The position numbers and the translations under genes were made by a program. Shown in pieces: positions 17,346 to 26,048 of a DNA stretch of 64,000 nucleotides. Every line of letters begins with the position of its first letter. Within the stretch, counting starts at the first letter, position 1. The notes beneath the pieces are model-generated. The model saw nothing but the letters and a program-made list of their open reading frames with translations, had not been told where the DNA came from and ran no database searches. Source of the DNA: Pontibacter pamirensis (GTDB taxonomy: Bacteria > Bacteroidota > Bacteroidia > Cytophagales > Hymenobacteraceae); assembly GCF_010015475.1 (NCBI RefSeq), contig NZ_SSNI01000011.1:121498-185497 (forward strand), given 5' to 3'.

Positions 17346-19145
17346 TTAACCAACTGCCAGCTGTGTTTCCGGATACTTATAGGCTGTAGAGTATGCACGG
17401 GTGCTGAGCGCCAGCGCCAGCGTAAGTGTGCCTACCCTGCCCAGGTACATCGACAGGATAATGACGCATTTTCCCACATCAGAAAGACCTGCAGTTATTC
17501 CTGTACTCAAACCTACCGTCGCAAAGGCAGAAACCTGCTCAAAGGCCAGCTTGATGATATCGAACTGTGCATCGCTGATGGAGAGGATAAAGATAAACGT
17601 GAGGTTGATGATGGCAGCAAAAGTGAACACAGAAAAGGCTTTGTAAGCCACAGAGTGCGGTATGGTACGATGGCCAATCTCCATATTGCGCTTATTGCGG
17701 ATAGTTGTGGCGACGGCAAACAGAATAACGGTGAAGGTGGTCGTTTTTATACCTCCTCCCGTTGAACCCGGAGAGGCCCCAATGAACATCAGAAAGATAA
17801 AAAGCAGCAGCGTAGGCACTGTAAGCGCCGAAATGTCCACTGTGTTAAAGCCGGCAGTACGCGTGGTCACTGACTGAAAGAAAGAGGCAATGAGTGCTTC
17901 AGCAAAACCGAGGCTGGAGAGGGTGTTAAAGTACTCCAGCAAAAAGAAGCCGACTGTACCCAGGGCCAGCAGGAAAGCAGTGGTATAGATAGTGATACGA
18001 GAGGACATCTTCCAGTTCTTCCAAGGCATCTCCATACGAGCACGCATATTATTTGGCGATAGCACATCCAGAATAGTAGGAAAGCCAAGTCCTCCAAATA
18101 TGATAAGTAAGGCAATAACCAGGTGCATGATGTATGAGAAACGGATTGGCTGCGTGTACAAGCCTTCCGGGTAAAGGGAGAAGCCAGCATTACAAAAAGC
18201 AGACACCGCATGGAAAACAGAGAAGAAAATCTTACTGCCCAGGTTGGTAAACTGCGCTTCTGCCCCCCAGGTCAGAAACACGGCCACGGCACCGATAGCC
18301 TCTATCGTCAGTGTCAGGAAAATGAGTTTGCGCATCAGGTTCTTGGTAGAAAAAAGCGACTCACTTTCCAGCAGTTCGTGCATGGCTACGTGCTGCTTTA
18401 TACCCACTCCCTGGCGCATAAGGGAGGCAAAGAACGTGGCAAAGGTAAGTATACCCAAACCACCCATCTGTATGAGCAGCAGCAACACAACCTGCCCGGC
18501 AAATGTAAAGTAGGTGCCAGGGTCTACCACTGCCAGCCCCGTTACACAGGAGGCGCTCGTAGCCATAAACAACGCGTCCAGGAAACGAATGCCGTCTGGC
18601 GCGTTCGACATTTTTGGCAGCATAAACAGACCAGTACCTATCAATATCAGCGAGATAAAGCTAAGCAGGAACGTGATAGAGGGCTTTAACTGAATTGCTT
18701 TTAGGTGCACCTGCGTCTCCAGCAATTCCACAATCAACAGCACCAGCATATACAGTGACACCAGTACCCGATAAAACTCCACCGAGAGCGGGATACCAAT
18801 CCCCTCAAAAACGTTATAAATGAGCGGATAATCCAGAATGTAGGTAGAGAACTCGTTAAGGAAGATGATGCTCATGAGACTCCCTTCAAACCAGGTTCGC
18901 CTCAGAAACTTGACTCGTTCAAAGGCATAAAGGATGCGCAGGATGTAAATAAGCACAAAAGTGACAAGGATGGCATCGATAGCGTAAAATAACAACTGCA
19001 GTTGAAACGGGCTTTCGACCACCCCATGCGCGTAAACCAGTAATCCTATTGCCAATAGTGTCAGCACATAAGTGCTGCGGCGCATAATAGTATACGCCGT
19101 TAACTTACTGCCGTATAAAAATCTATTTAACGACTCTGTGTTCAT
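17346..19145 (-). CDS. trkH: TrkH family potassium uptake protein
   Basis: About 599 residues from the ATG at 19145. An alternative TTG start nine bases upstream is less likely. The protein has many membrane helices, beginning with an extra N-terminal set of about four before the conserved ion-channel-like repeats. Filter loops include TSASCVTGLAVVDPG and GASPGSTGGGIKTTTF, the latter a clear TrkH/KtrB selectivity motif. It imports potassium, normally with a cytoplasmic TrkA/KtrA regulator, which is not encoded nearby. The start overlaps the end of the upstream kinase gene by 23 bp, so it is translated as part of that operon. Confidence 0.93.
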   Translation of the reverse strand: MNTESLNRFLYGSKLTAYTIMRRSTYVLTLLAIGLLVYAHGVVESPFQLQLLFYAIDAILVTFVLIYILRILYAFERVKFLRRTWFEGSLMSIIFLNEFSTYILDYPLIYNVFEGIGIPLSVEFYRVLVSLYMLVLLIVELLETQVHLKAIQLKPSITFLLSFISLILIGTGLFMLPKMSNAPDGIRFLDALFMATSASCVTGLAVVDPGTYFTFAGQVVLLLLIQMGGLGILTFATFFASLMRQGVGIKQHVAMHELLESESLFSTKNLMRKLIFLTLTIEAIGAVAVFLTWGAEAQFTNLGSKIFFSVFHAVSAFCNAGFSLYPEGLYTQPIRFSYIMHLVIALLIIFGGLGFPTILDVLSPNNMRARMEMPWKNWKMSSRITIYTTAFLLALGTVGFFLLEYFNTLSSLGFAEALIASFFQSVTTRTAGFNTVDISALTVPTLLLFIFLMFIGASPGSTGGGIKTTTFTVILFAVATTIRNKRNMEIGHRTIPHSVAYKAFSVFTFAAIINLTFIFILSISDAQFDIIKLAFEQVSAFATVGLSTGITAGLSDVGKCVIILSMYLGRVGTLTLALALSTRAYSTAYKYPETQLAVG

Positions 19146-20145
19146 TCTTTTCAAACAACCTTATCTGTGCGGCCTCTTCAAACAGCCGCGACTTGTTTAT
19201 GGGAACCACCCCCACCTGCTCGCACACCAGGCCGCCTCCTAAATTGCTGAGGCCCGCCATAAACTCCTTCGAGGTTCGAAGCGCCACACACAGCGCCGCA
19301 ACGCTGATAACAGTGTCACCGGCTCCCGACACATCGGAGATGGAGCGGCGGTGCGCCCCGATATAGGTCTTTTCTTCCCCATCTGCCACAAATACTCCTC
19401 GCTCCGAAAGGGTAACCAGCACCTGCTGTACCTGCAGGCGTTTCTGCAGGTCGGCCACAGCTTCCTCAAAAGCAGGTAGGTTCTCGTCGGTAAACTCAAC
19501 CTTCAGGCCCTCTTTCAGTTCTTTCAGGTTTGGTTTGAACAAGGTGCAGCCTACGTAGCTGAGGAAATTCTTCTTTTTGGGGTCGATAACGCTGGGGATG
19601 TTGCGCTCGTTGGCCAGTTGCAGAAAGCGCCGGATGTTCTGTTCCGAGAAAACGCCTTTATCGTAGTCCTCGAAGATAACGACATCAGACCTCTCCAGCA
19701 GCTTCAGGTAACGCTCTTCGAGGTGGCGCTCCTCGTAGTCGGTGAGGTTGTGCTCAATCTCCGAGTCCACGCGCAGCAGTTGCTGTGCCCCGGCAATAAT
19801 GCGGTGCTTGATGGTGGTTACCCGCTCGGGGCTCTGCACGATGCCTTCCGATGACAGGCCTTTTTCTTCCATCAGGCGAAGGTAGTCTGCTCCGTCCTGG
19901 TCGTCGCCTATCACAGAACACAATAACGGAACGGCTCCCATGGCCTCTATGTTAAGGGCGACGTTGGCCGCCCCACCCAGGCGCTTCTCCCGTTTTATGA
20001 CATTAACAATGGGTACAGGTGCTTCTGGTGAGATGCGCGTTGACTTCCCCCATAGATAGGAGTCAATCATTACGTCGCCCACCACCAGCACCTGCAGCCC
20101 ATTAAAGGCCTCAAACAAGGCCTTTAGGCTTGAAAATTGATTCAT
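19123..20145 (-). CDS. PfkB family sugar kinase, RfaE1/HldE-like heptose-7-phosphate kinase
   Basis: A 340-residue ribokinase-fold protein. GDVMIDSYLWGKSTRISPEAPVP (about residues 23-45) and RLGGAANVALNI are typical of the kinase domain of HldE/RfaE, which phosphorylates D-glycero-D-manno-heptose 7-phosphate for LPS core synthesis. The catalytic anion-hole motif reads DVSGAGDT. No nucleotidyltransferase domain follows, so this is a stand-alone kinase. Its start overlaps the stop of the aminotransferase gene by one base (TAATG), which implies translational coupling. Other PfkB sugar kinases remain possible. Confidence 0.85.
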   Translation of the reverse strand: MNQFSSLKALFEAFNGLQVLVVGDVMIDSYLWGKSTRISPEAPVPIVNVIKREKRLGGAANVALNIEAMGAVPLLCSVIGDDQDGADYLRLMEEKGLSSEGIVQSPERVTTIKHRIIAGAQQLLRVDSEIEHNLTDYEERHLEERYLKLLERSDVVIFEDYDKGVFSEQNIRRFLQLANERNIPSVIDPKKKNFLSYVGCTLFKPNLKELKEGLKVEFTDENLPAFEEAVADLQKRLQVQQVLVTLSERGVFVADGEEKTYIGAHRRSISDVSGAGDTVISVAALCVALRTSKEFMAGLSNLGGGLVCEQVGVVPINKSRLFEEAAQIRLFEKNEHRVVK

Positions 20146-21371
20146 TACTGCAGTTTTGCGAGGCTGCTCTTGATGCGGCGCAGGGCCTCTGTCAGCTTTT
20201 CATCGGATGTGGCAAAAGAGAAACGGATACACTGCGGCGCTCCAAAAGCCTCGCCGCCTACAGTTGCCACGTGGGCATCTGCCAGCAGGAACATGCTCAG
20301 GTCTTCGGAGTTCTCTATTGTTTTACCCTCGTAGCTCTTCCCAAAATAATCGCTTACATCGGGGAATATATAGAATGCGCCAGCTGGCAGGTATGTCTTA
20401 AAGCCTTCTATCTCGTTCATACTGTCGAGCACCAGGTTACGGCGGCGGCGGTATGCCTCTGCCATCTCCAGTGCCGACTCCTTTCCTCCCTGTAAGGCAG
20501 CAGCTGCAGCCTTTTGTGAAATGGAGCAGGTGCCGGATGTAACCTGGCTTTGCAGCTTGTCGCAGGCAGCAGCAATTTCTTTGTTTGCGGCCATATAGCC
20601 TACACGCCAGCCCGTCATGGCATAGCCTTTGGAGAGGCCGTTCACCGTTACCACGCGGTCTTTAATGGAATCCACGCAGGCCAGGCTGAAGTGTTTGCCC
20701 TCGAAGTTGATGTACTCGTAAATCTCATCTGCTATCACATACACCTGCGGGTGCTTCTCCAGTACCTTGGCAATGGCACGCAGTTCATCTTCGTCCCACA
20801 CAGCACCGGTAGGGTTGCTTGGAGAAGAGTACATCACCAGCTTCGTATTAGAAGTAATAGCCTGCTCCAGCTGCGCAGCTGTCACTTTGAAGTCATTCTC
20901 AAGGCTGCCCATAACCGGCACCGAAACTCCCTCGGCCAGCTTTACGATTTCCTCATACGACACCCAATACGGAGAAAAAATGATTACTTCATCACCCGGG
21001 TTTACCAGGCACATTACTGCATTGGCTATACTTTGCTTTGCACCGGTTGAAACCACGATGTTTTCCGGCTTATAGTCCAGGTTATTGTCGCGCTTAAACT
21101 TATTTACAATCTCCTGGCGCAGCTCCGGGTAGCCGGGTACTGGGGTATAAAAGGTAAAGCCATCGTCAATCGCCTTCTTGGCGGCATCTTTAATATATTG
21201 CGGCGTCTGGAAATCAGGTTCCCCAAAGCTTAGGTTGATCACATCAAACCCTTGAGCAGCCAATTCACGCGCTTTTTTGGCCATGGCGATTGTCTGAGAT
21301 TCAGACAGGGCCTGGATTCTGTCTGACAGTGCTGATCTTACTTCCTCTGTGTTTTGCATTTCTTTTAACAT
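20145..21371 (-). CDS. PLP-dependent aminotransferase class I/II (aspartate aminotransferase type)
   Basis: A 408-residue fold-type I aminotransferase; a start at 21359 is equally possible. Motifs include INLSFGEPDFQTP near the N-terminus, SSPSNPTGAVWDEDEL, VIADEIYEYINFEG with the PLP-contacting Asp and Tyr, and VNGLSKGYAMTGWRVGY with the Schiff-base lysine. The late CIRFSFATSDE supplies the carboxylate-binding arginine. The likely reaction is aspartate + 2-oxoglutarate to oxaloacetate + glutamate. It heads a three-gene run with the sugar kinase and trkH. Confidence 0.93.
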   Translation of the reverse strand: MLKEMQNTEEVRSALSDRIQALSESQTIAMAKKARELAAQGFDVINLSFGEPDFQTPQYIKDAAKKAIDDGFTFYTPVPGYPELRQEIVNKFKRDNNLDYKPENIVVSTGAKQSIANAVMCLVNPGDEVIIFSPYWVSYEEIVKLAEGVSVPVMGSLENDFKVTAAQLEQAITSNTKLVMYSSPSNPTGAVWDEDELRAIAKVLEKHPQVYVIADEIYEYINFEGKHFSLACVDSIKDRVVTVNGLSKGYAMTGWRVGYMAANKEIAAACDKLQSQVTSGTCSISQKAAAAALQGGKESALEMAEAYRRRRNLVLDSMNEIEGFKTYLPAGAFYIFPDVSDYFGKSYEGKTIENSEDLSMFLLADAHVATVGGEAFGAPQCIRFSFATSDEKLTEALRRIKSSLAKLQ

Positions 21372-21673
21372 TAAGCTGGCAATTTAGTCATAAAGCCACA
21401 GAATTCCACCTTTGTAATTTTTAGCTGCTGCTGCTGCGGCATTAGCAGGTAAATTGGCAAGAAGCCTTGAGAATCAAAAAGAAAACGAAAGAAAAAAGAT
21501 AACAAGCTGCTTCTGAAGGCAGCAGAGAGTATGTTACAGCTAAAGGTATTCTGGGGATGTATACTCTTATACTGGTAAAGGAGGAGGAAGTAAAGTCTTC
21601 TTTTGCAATTTTTTATCCCGGCAAATTATCTGTTCCAGCCTCCTGTAATCTTCCTTAGCTGCCGGAAAGCCTG
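21372..21673. other. Intergenic region between recR and the aminotransferase gene
   Basis: About 300 bp between two minus-strand genes. It must carry the aminotransferase promoter and the recR-clpS transcript end. I see no clear hairpin terminator or consensus promoter and no plausible gene. Confidence 0.45.
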
Positions 21674-22282
21674 CTATACTTTGCCGTAAGCAGTTCGTTC
21701 CACAATGCTCCGGCCAAGCGTAATCTCGTCGGTATACTCCAACTCGCCGCCTACAGGCACACCGCGCGCAATGGTGGTGATGCGCAGGTTCTGGTCGCGG
21801 AGTTTACGGGTAAGGTAAAAGGCTGTAGTGTCGCCTTCCATGGTTGGGCTGATAGCCAGCAGAATTTCCTTCACCTCAGACTTCGGCAAGCGCTCCAGCA
21901 GTGATTCTATCTCCAGATCTGACGGGCCCACTCCTTCCAGTGGCGATATAACACCGCCCAACACATGGTAAAGTCCTTTGTACTGCGAGGTATTCTCAAT
22001 GGCAATCACATCCCGGATGTCGCTCACCACGCACAGCACGCCCTTGTCGCGCAGGGGATTAGAGCAGATACTGCATATTTCTGTATCCGAAATATTATGG
22101 CACTGCTTACAATGCTTCACATCGGTGCGCATCTTCACCAGCGATTCTGCCAGCAAAAAAGTTTCTTCCGACTCTTCTTTCAGCATGTGCAATGCCAGAC
22201 GCAGCGCAGTTTTCCTCCCTATGCCCGGTAGCTTTGCCAGCTCCTCGACAGCATTCTCAATCAACTTCGACGGAAAATTCAT
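21674..22282 (-). CDS. recR: Recombination mediator RecR
   Basis: A 202-residue RecR of typical length, acting with RecF/RecO in loading RecA at gaps. An N-terminal helix-hairpin-helix (LAKLPGIGRKTALRLALHML) binds DNA. A four-cysteine zinc finger follows (CKQC...CSIC, about residues 57-72), then the Toprim domain (CVVSDIRDVIAIE...) and the Walker-like ARGVPVGGELEYTDEITL tail. It lies 13 bp after clpS and is co-transcribed with it. Confidence 0.98.
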   Translation of the reverse strand: MNFPSKLIENAVEELAKLPGIGRKTALRLALHMLKEESEETFLLAESLVKMRTDVKHCKQCHNISDTEICSICSNPLRDKGVLCVVSDIRDVIAIENTSQYKGLYHVLGGVISPLEGVGPSDLEIESLLERLPKSEVKEILLAISPTMEGDTTAFYLTRKLRDQNLRITTIARGVPVGGELEYTDEITLGRSIVERTAYGKV

Positions 22283-22295
22283 TCAGTCTCCTCTT

Positions 22296-22583
22296 CTACT
22301 CAATGTCAGCTGACAAGTCCTTTTGATGCAGGCTGGTACACATACCCATCAGCTCTTCGTAAGAGCCTACTTTTACAGTACACTTGCCTTTGTAATGGAT
22401 CAGCATGGTGCATTGCTCCGCCTGCTCCTGCGTATGACGGCACACTTTGATAAGCGTCTCTATCACATAGTCGAAGGTGTTTACATCGTCGTTGTAAACC
22501 ACGAGGTTGCGTAGGTCAGTGCTCTCCTCCAGCAACTCTACCTCAAACTCTTCTTTGTGTAAAATTTCTCTCTCCCAGTTCAT
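22296..22583 (-). CDS. clpS: ATP-dependent Clp protease adaptor ClpS
   Basis: About 95 residues from the ATG at 22583 (MNWEREIL). ClpS delivers N-degron proteins to ClpAP or ClpCP. The conserved LVVYNDDVNTFDYVIETL segment (about residues 26-43) contains the N-degron pocket. The later AEQCTMLIHYKGKCTVKVGSY is the ClpA-binding side. An upstream in-frame extension is possible but would start within the promoter: TATTTTTG lies only 4 bp before this ATG. The gene leads recR. Confidence 0.93.
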   Translation of the reverse strand: MNWEREILHKEEFEVELLEESTDLRNLVVYNDDVNTFDYVIETLIKVCRHTQEQAEQCTMLIHYKGKCTVKVGSYEELMGMCTSLHQKDLSADIE

Positions 22584-22587
22584 AATG

Positions 22588-22595
22588 CAAAAATA
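22588..22595 (-). promoter_or_regulatory. -7 element of clpS, 4 bp before the start codon
   Basis: TATTTTTG on the minus strand fits TAnnTTTG and ends 4 bp from the clpS ATG, the same geometry as at hemE. It decides the clpS start at 22583. The -33 position reads TTCG rather than TTTG. Confidence 0.5.
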
Positions 22596-22877
22596 CGAAT
22601 AATTAAGCACTTAACGAAGCTGCTGGCTCTGTTCAATGCCATTTCTTTCAGCTACCGGCTTTCAGTTTAGCTGCTTGTTTTAACAATTCCGGCACCTCTT
22701 TGATTCCGGTTTCCACTAAATTACCTGCTGCTCTTTTGCCTCGTAAAAGCAACCTGATTCTAATTTAAAACCTGAAGCTGCTATCTTTACGCCCAACAGT
22801 GCTTCTTAAACCAGAAGTGTGGGCTGCCCATAACGGAGGCGCAGCCATTCTCACTTCAAAAAACTAAATACACGCTT

Positions 22878-23423
22878 ATGCCAGCCATCTCTGCGGCCTT
22901 TCGCCAGGCAGTAAAACAATTGAGCGACAAAGAAAAAGAAGCTATTATTCTGAAGGCTGCCCGCCGTGATGCCGAACTGTATGAACTGCTCTCGTTCGAG
23001 CTGGTAGAGGAGGTAACGCTGGAAGAAGTGTATGAGCAGAGTACAGACAAAATTCATGAGCTGCTGCTGAATGCCAGCGGCCGGAGCTTAGCCAAGTCGC
23101 TCACCAAAGCCCTGCGAAAGGCGACAAAGGAAATAGCACGGTTTAAGCGCATCACCAAAAGCAAGAAGGCTGAGATAGATTTGCACCTGTACACGCTGCG
23201 CCTCATTTTCGATAACTTCACCGGCCAGTTCGACAGCTACTACAAAGGCTTTTACACGACCACCGCCCGGCTGCTGCTCCGCACCATACAGCTCATCCGC
23301 AAAAACCTGCATGAGGATTATCACCTGGAGTATAAATCTGCTGTAGACGACTTTCTGCAGCAGATACACAGCCGCAGCAAGCCTGTGCCTGTTGCGTTGC
23401 CGCAGGAGTTTGAGGTGGAGTAG
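22878..23423 (+). CDS. Conserved-looking helical protein of unknown function
   Basis: A 181-residue soluble protein with no signal peptide or membrane segment. It is rich in Lys, Glu, Leu and Arg with long predicted helices. A basic middle (about residues 68-95) precedes a helix-rich second half with aromatic residues (LIFDNFTGQFDSYYKGFYTT). I do not recognise a family. Codon use and a clean start suggest a real gene. It stands alone, convergent with the DUF6503-like gene. Confidence 0.6.
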   Translation: MPAISAAFRQAVKQLSDKEKEAIILKAARRDAELYELLSFELVEEVTLEEVYEQSTDKIHELLLNASGRSLAKSLTKALRKATKEIARFKRITKSKKAEIDLHLYTLRLIFDNFTGQFDSYYKGFYTTTARLLLRTIQLIRKNLHEDYHLEYKSAVDDFLQQIHSRSKPVPVALPQEFEVE

Positions 23424-23446
23424 GTTTTATTTTTGAATAATTGGAT

Positions 23447-23487
23447 AAATGACTGAATAGAGAGAATTCAACTATACAGTCATTCAA
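23447..23487. terminator. Weak bidirectional hairpin between convergent genes
   Basis: ATGACTGAATA near 23448 pairs with TATACAGTCAT near 23476, with one mismatch, between the unknown gene and the DUF6503-like gene. AT-rich flanks fit a shared terminator. Confidence 0.45.
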
Positions 23488-23490
23488 AAT

Positions 23491-24258
23491 TTACTCGAGC
23501 TCCCTCACTTCCACGTTCTCCAGTTTGATTTCTGACACCTTCTCCAGTTTGCCTGCCTCAAAAGCTTTGTCGTAGTTTCCGAGGGGAAAGTTTTCTTTAG
23601 AGGTATAATTGGTATAATCCTGGAAGCGGACGCCGCCTACCTCCCGGGGATTGGTGGCCTCCCGGAACCGGGTGCCTATACTCCCGTCCTCTTCCTTGTA
23701 ATTGTAAGCGAGGTAGTCCATGGTATGGCGCTGCTGATGAAACCAGTACACATATACATCCTCGTGGTCTTCTCCCCCACCCTCTGCCTCAAACGTGACC
23801 CGCACTTCATGGTAAGGCTCCCCATTTATCGTGGCCTCGCCTAAATACTCCTTCTGCACGGCGGCATCATTTAAAAAGTAAGGAAGCAGGGCAAAGTAAA
23901 TTACAGAATTAACAGAAGCACTGAACGCCTCCTGCCGCTCCTGTGGCACATCTACCGGTATATCGTCTGCTGTCCGTTTAAAGCCGCTGTTGCTGAGCAC
24001 ATCGTGTATGCGCTGCCCTGTAGAATCGTCAGTGAACGTGCGGCTGTAAACAAAGGCCCCATTATCGCGAAGGGCTCGGTATTGCCTGTCGCGAAACTCA
24101 AAAGCCACCACAGCCTGGTCCAATCTCTCGCCGCCATGTGCAGCAATGGCGGCATCCACGATGGCCTGTGCATCAGCGCTTTCATCATTTGTACAGCCCA
24201 TGGAGAACAGGGCCAGTAGCAACAGCAGAAAATAAGTATGTCGTATCCGGTTCATCAT
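23491..24258 (-). CDS. DUF6503-like lipoprotein
   Basis: About 255 residues from the ATG at 24258; a further upstream TTG would overlap the promoter. The N-terminus MMNRIRHTYF, a hydrophobic stretch and the lipobox FSMGC mark a lipoprotein. The mature part is predicted beta-rich, with the motif AHGGERLDQAVVAFEFRDRQY near the start. This layout matches DUF6503-type proteins common in Bacteroidota, which resemble LolA/LolB-like lipoprotein-carrier folds. Function is unknown. TACCTTTG upstream fits a -7 element. Confidence 0.7.
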   Translation of the reverse strand: MMNRIRHTYFLLLLLALFSMGCTNDESADAQAIVDAAIAAHGGERLDQAVVAFEFRDRQYRALRDNGAFVYSRTFTDDSTGQRIHDVLSNSGFKRTADDIPVDVPQERQEAFSASVNSVIYFALLPYFLNDAAVQKEYLGEATINGEPYHEVRVTFEAEGGGEDHEDVYVYWFHQQRHTMDYLAYNYKEEDGSIGTRFREATNPREVGGVRFQDYTNYTSKENFPLGNYDKAFEAGKLEKVSEIKLENVEVRELE

Positions 24259-24279
24259 CAAATCAAGGGTTTGCCTGGG

Positions 24280-24287
24280 CAAAGGTA
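24280..24287 (-). promoter_or_regulatory. Candidate -7 element of the DUF6503-like gene
   Basis: TACCTTTG on the minus strand fits TAnnTTTG about 21 bp before the ATG at 24258. It makes the TTG at 24282 unlikely as a start. No TTTG is seen at -33. Confidence 0.35.
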
Positions 24288-24328
24288 GGTATTGCCGCGC
24301 AATAGAATGGCATGGGCTAAAACGAAAA

Positions 24329-24362
24329 CCGCTCCGACTCTTCGGAAAGAGTGGAGCGGAAA
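24329..24362 (-). terminator. Terminator after yceI-like gene
   Basis: CCGCTCC at 24329-24335 pairs with GGAGCGG at 24353-24359, extended inward with a one-base bulge around a TTCGG-containing loop. On the minus strand a T-rich tail follows, so it ends the yceI-like transcript. Confidence 0.65.
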
Positions 24363-24383
24363 TCGAAATAAAAACAGGTTTAT

Positions 24384-25070
24384 TTAGTTCTGTGCAGTTG
24401 CATTAGCTGTCTGCTGTGCAGTCACATCAAATGTAATAGTAAAATTGTCGTCGATGGCTTTGTCACCCAAATCATCGAAGAAACTGTTAGAGCCGTAACG
24501 CACATCAAACTTAGAACGGTCTACGGTTACATCAGCTTTTGCAGTGGTAGTGCCATTGTTTACATTGATAACAGCCGGGAAGGAAACCTGCTCTGTCTTT
24601 TCTTTAATAGTCAGGTTGCCTGTTACATTGTGTGTTGCCTCACCAGCAGCGGCACTCGTAACTGGCGTCACATTCGTTATTTCGAACGTAGCCGTTGGAT
24701 ACTTCTCTACACCAAAGAAATCATCAGACTTTAGGTGACCTACAAGCTTCTGATTGTCTTCTTCAGCTGTGATATCTGTATTTGTAATCGTATTCATATC
24801 GATTACCAGTGTGCCACCAACCAACTGGTCGTTGGCTACTACCAACTCACCGTTCTGTAGCTCGATGTTTCCAGTGTGCTCGCCACCAACTTTCTTGCCA
24901 AGCCAGTTTACTTCGCTTTGCTCAGTTACAACGTTGTAGGTTTCTCCGTCAGCAGGAGTAGTTGCTTCTGTTATTACTTCTGAAGTGGTTTCAGTCTCAG
25001 TGGAGCCCTCGCTACAAGCTGTGAATAAAAGTGCTGCTGCAAATGAAGCGTAAATAGCTGTTCTTTTCAT
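24384..25070 (-). CDS. YceI family lipoprotein
   Basis: A 228-residue protein with a lipobox (LLFTACSEG) and an acidic, Thr/Glu-rich linker (about residues 20-45). The YceI lipocalin-like domain follows: SEVNWLGKKVGGEHTGNI, then HLKSDDFFGVEKYPTATFEIT and a final DDLGDKAIDDNFTITFDV. YceI proteins bind isoprenoid-type lipids in a beta-barrel pocket, and some respond to stress. As a lipoprotein it should sit in the outer or inner membrane facing the periplasm. Its promoter is nearly identical to that of the upstream marR gene, so it is very likely repressed or activated by that MarR protein. Confidence 0.93.
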   Translation of the reverse strand: MKRTAIYASFAAALLFTACSEGSTETETTSEVITEATTPADGETYNVVTEQSEVNWLGKKVGGEHTGNIELQNGELVVANDQLVGGTLVIDMNTITNTDITAEEDNQKLVGHLKSDDFFGVEKYPTATFEITNVTPVTSAAAGEATHNVTGNLTIKEKTEQVSFPAVINVNNGTTTAKADVTVDRSKFDVRYGSNSFFDDLGDKAIDDNFTITFDVTAQQTANATAQN

Positions 25071-25133
25071 CTGTTGGATTTGTTTAAGTTTTTCAAATTT
25101 TTAAGTTCCGGGCCTTTGCTCTGGAATACACTG

Positions 25134-25165
25134 CAAATATATGTATCTACATTTAATGTACAAAC
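25134..25165 (-). promoter_or_regulatory. Consensus promoter with MarR-type operator, yceI gene
   Basis: On the minus strand TTTG, a 19-bp spacer and TATATTTG match the Bacteroidota consensus exactly. The spacer TACATTAAATGTAGATACA contains the perfect palindrome TACATTAAATGTA. The 32-bp block repeats in front of marR with only two changes. The -7 element ends about 63 bp before the yceI start. Confidence 0.8.
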
Positions 25166-25570
25166 ACTTCACAAGATATTTAGTTCACATTCCTATAAAT
25201 TACTTGGCACTTTTGCAGAAAATAATTACAAATCAGTAGTTTACAGCCATAAACACCATTTGTAAAACGCACTCTTGCGGTTAATTAATTTGAAAAAATT
25301 CTGGTTTCTGCTAATACTACAACTGTTAACACCACTACCAGCTAAAAGTTTTTGCGTTTTGGAGTGAAGCTAGCCTGCCAGTTTTTATGAAGGCTAAAAA
25401 AGAAGCTGCCTATACACAGTAGCTGCCAGGCTGTCTTACTGATGAGTTAGAGGCGATTAATTTTTAGCAGTTAGAATAGATTAACCATCAGTTGTGTGAT
25501 GTGATGGCATAAACTCATCGTTTTTTCCTCCTAACAACTTCGAAATCTATAGTTTAGCTATGATAGGCAC
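25166..25570. other. Non-coding stretch between marR and the yceI promoter
   Basis: About 400 AT-rich bases with no credible reading frame and no clear terminator. It may be a decayed gene or long transcript tail of marR, but nothing in it is recognisable. Confidence 0.4.
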
Positions 25571-26020
25571 TTAAGACCTGATTTTATCGAGCAGATCACT
25601 CAACTGCGCCGCCTCCTGTTCTGTGAGGTTGGTTATACCGGTTCCCTCCCCGCTTTCCAAGTTATCCATCTCCTTCAGCAAAGCCAGACCTTTTTCTGTT
25701 ATCAGCACATCAACGGTCCGACGGTCAGCAGGGCACTGCTCCCGGGTTACAAGCTCTTTAGCCTCCAGTTTGTCCACAATGCGAGAAGCGTTGGATGTTT
25801 TGTCCAGCATGCGCTCTATCAGCAGGCTAATGGTGGCAGGCTTCGGGTGCTGCCCGCGCAGAATGCGCAGTACATTATATTGCGGCAGCGTTACGCCGAA
25901 AGGCTTAAACAAGCCTGCCTGTGCCTGCTGTACCCAACCGGATGTATAAATCAGGTTTATGTGCGCTTTCTGATACTCACTTTTAAAAGTAGGCTGCTTT
26001 ATTTCTTCTTCTATCTTCAT
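25571..26020 (-). CDS. MarR family transcriptional regulator
   Basis: A 149-residue winged helix-turn-helix regulator. The recognition region is about residues 60-90 (PATISLLIERMLDKTSNASRIVDKLEAKELV) and the wing follows with CPADRRTVDVLITEKG. Flanking helices at both ends would form the dimer interface. MarR dimers bind short palindromes and release them on ligand or oxidant signals. The gene's own promoter holds the same palindromic block as that of the yceI lipoprotein gene on the same strand, which implies autoregulation and control of that gene. Only one Cys (C103) is seen, so an OhrR-like single-Cys sensor is possible but unproven. Confidence 0.93.
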   Translation of the reverse strand: MKIEEEIKQPTFKSEYQKAHINLIYTSGWVQQAQAGLFKPFGVTLPQYNVLRILRGQHPKPATISLLIERMLDKTSNASRIVDKLEAKELVTREQCPADRRTVDVLITEKGLALLKEMDNLESGEGTGITNLTEQEAAQLSDLLDKIRS

Positions 26021-26048
26021 TCTTAAGACTAAACCCCTGATAGTGTTA

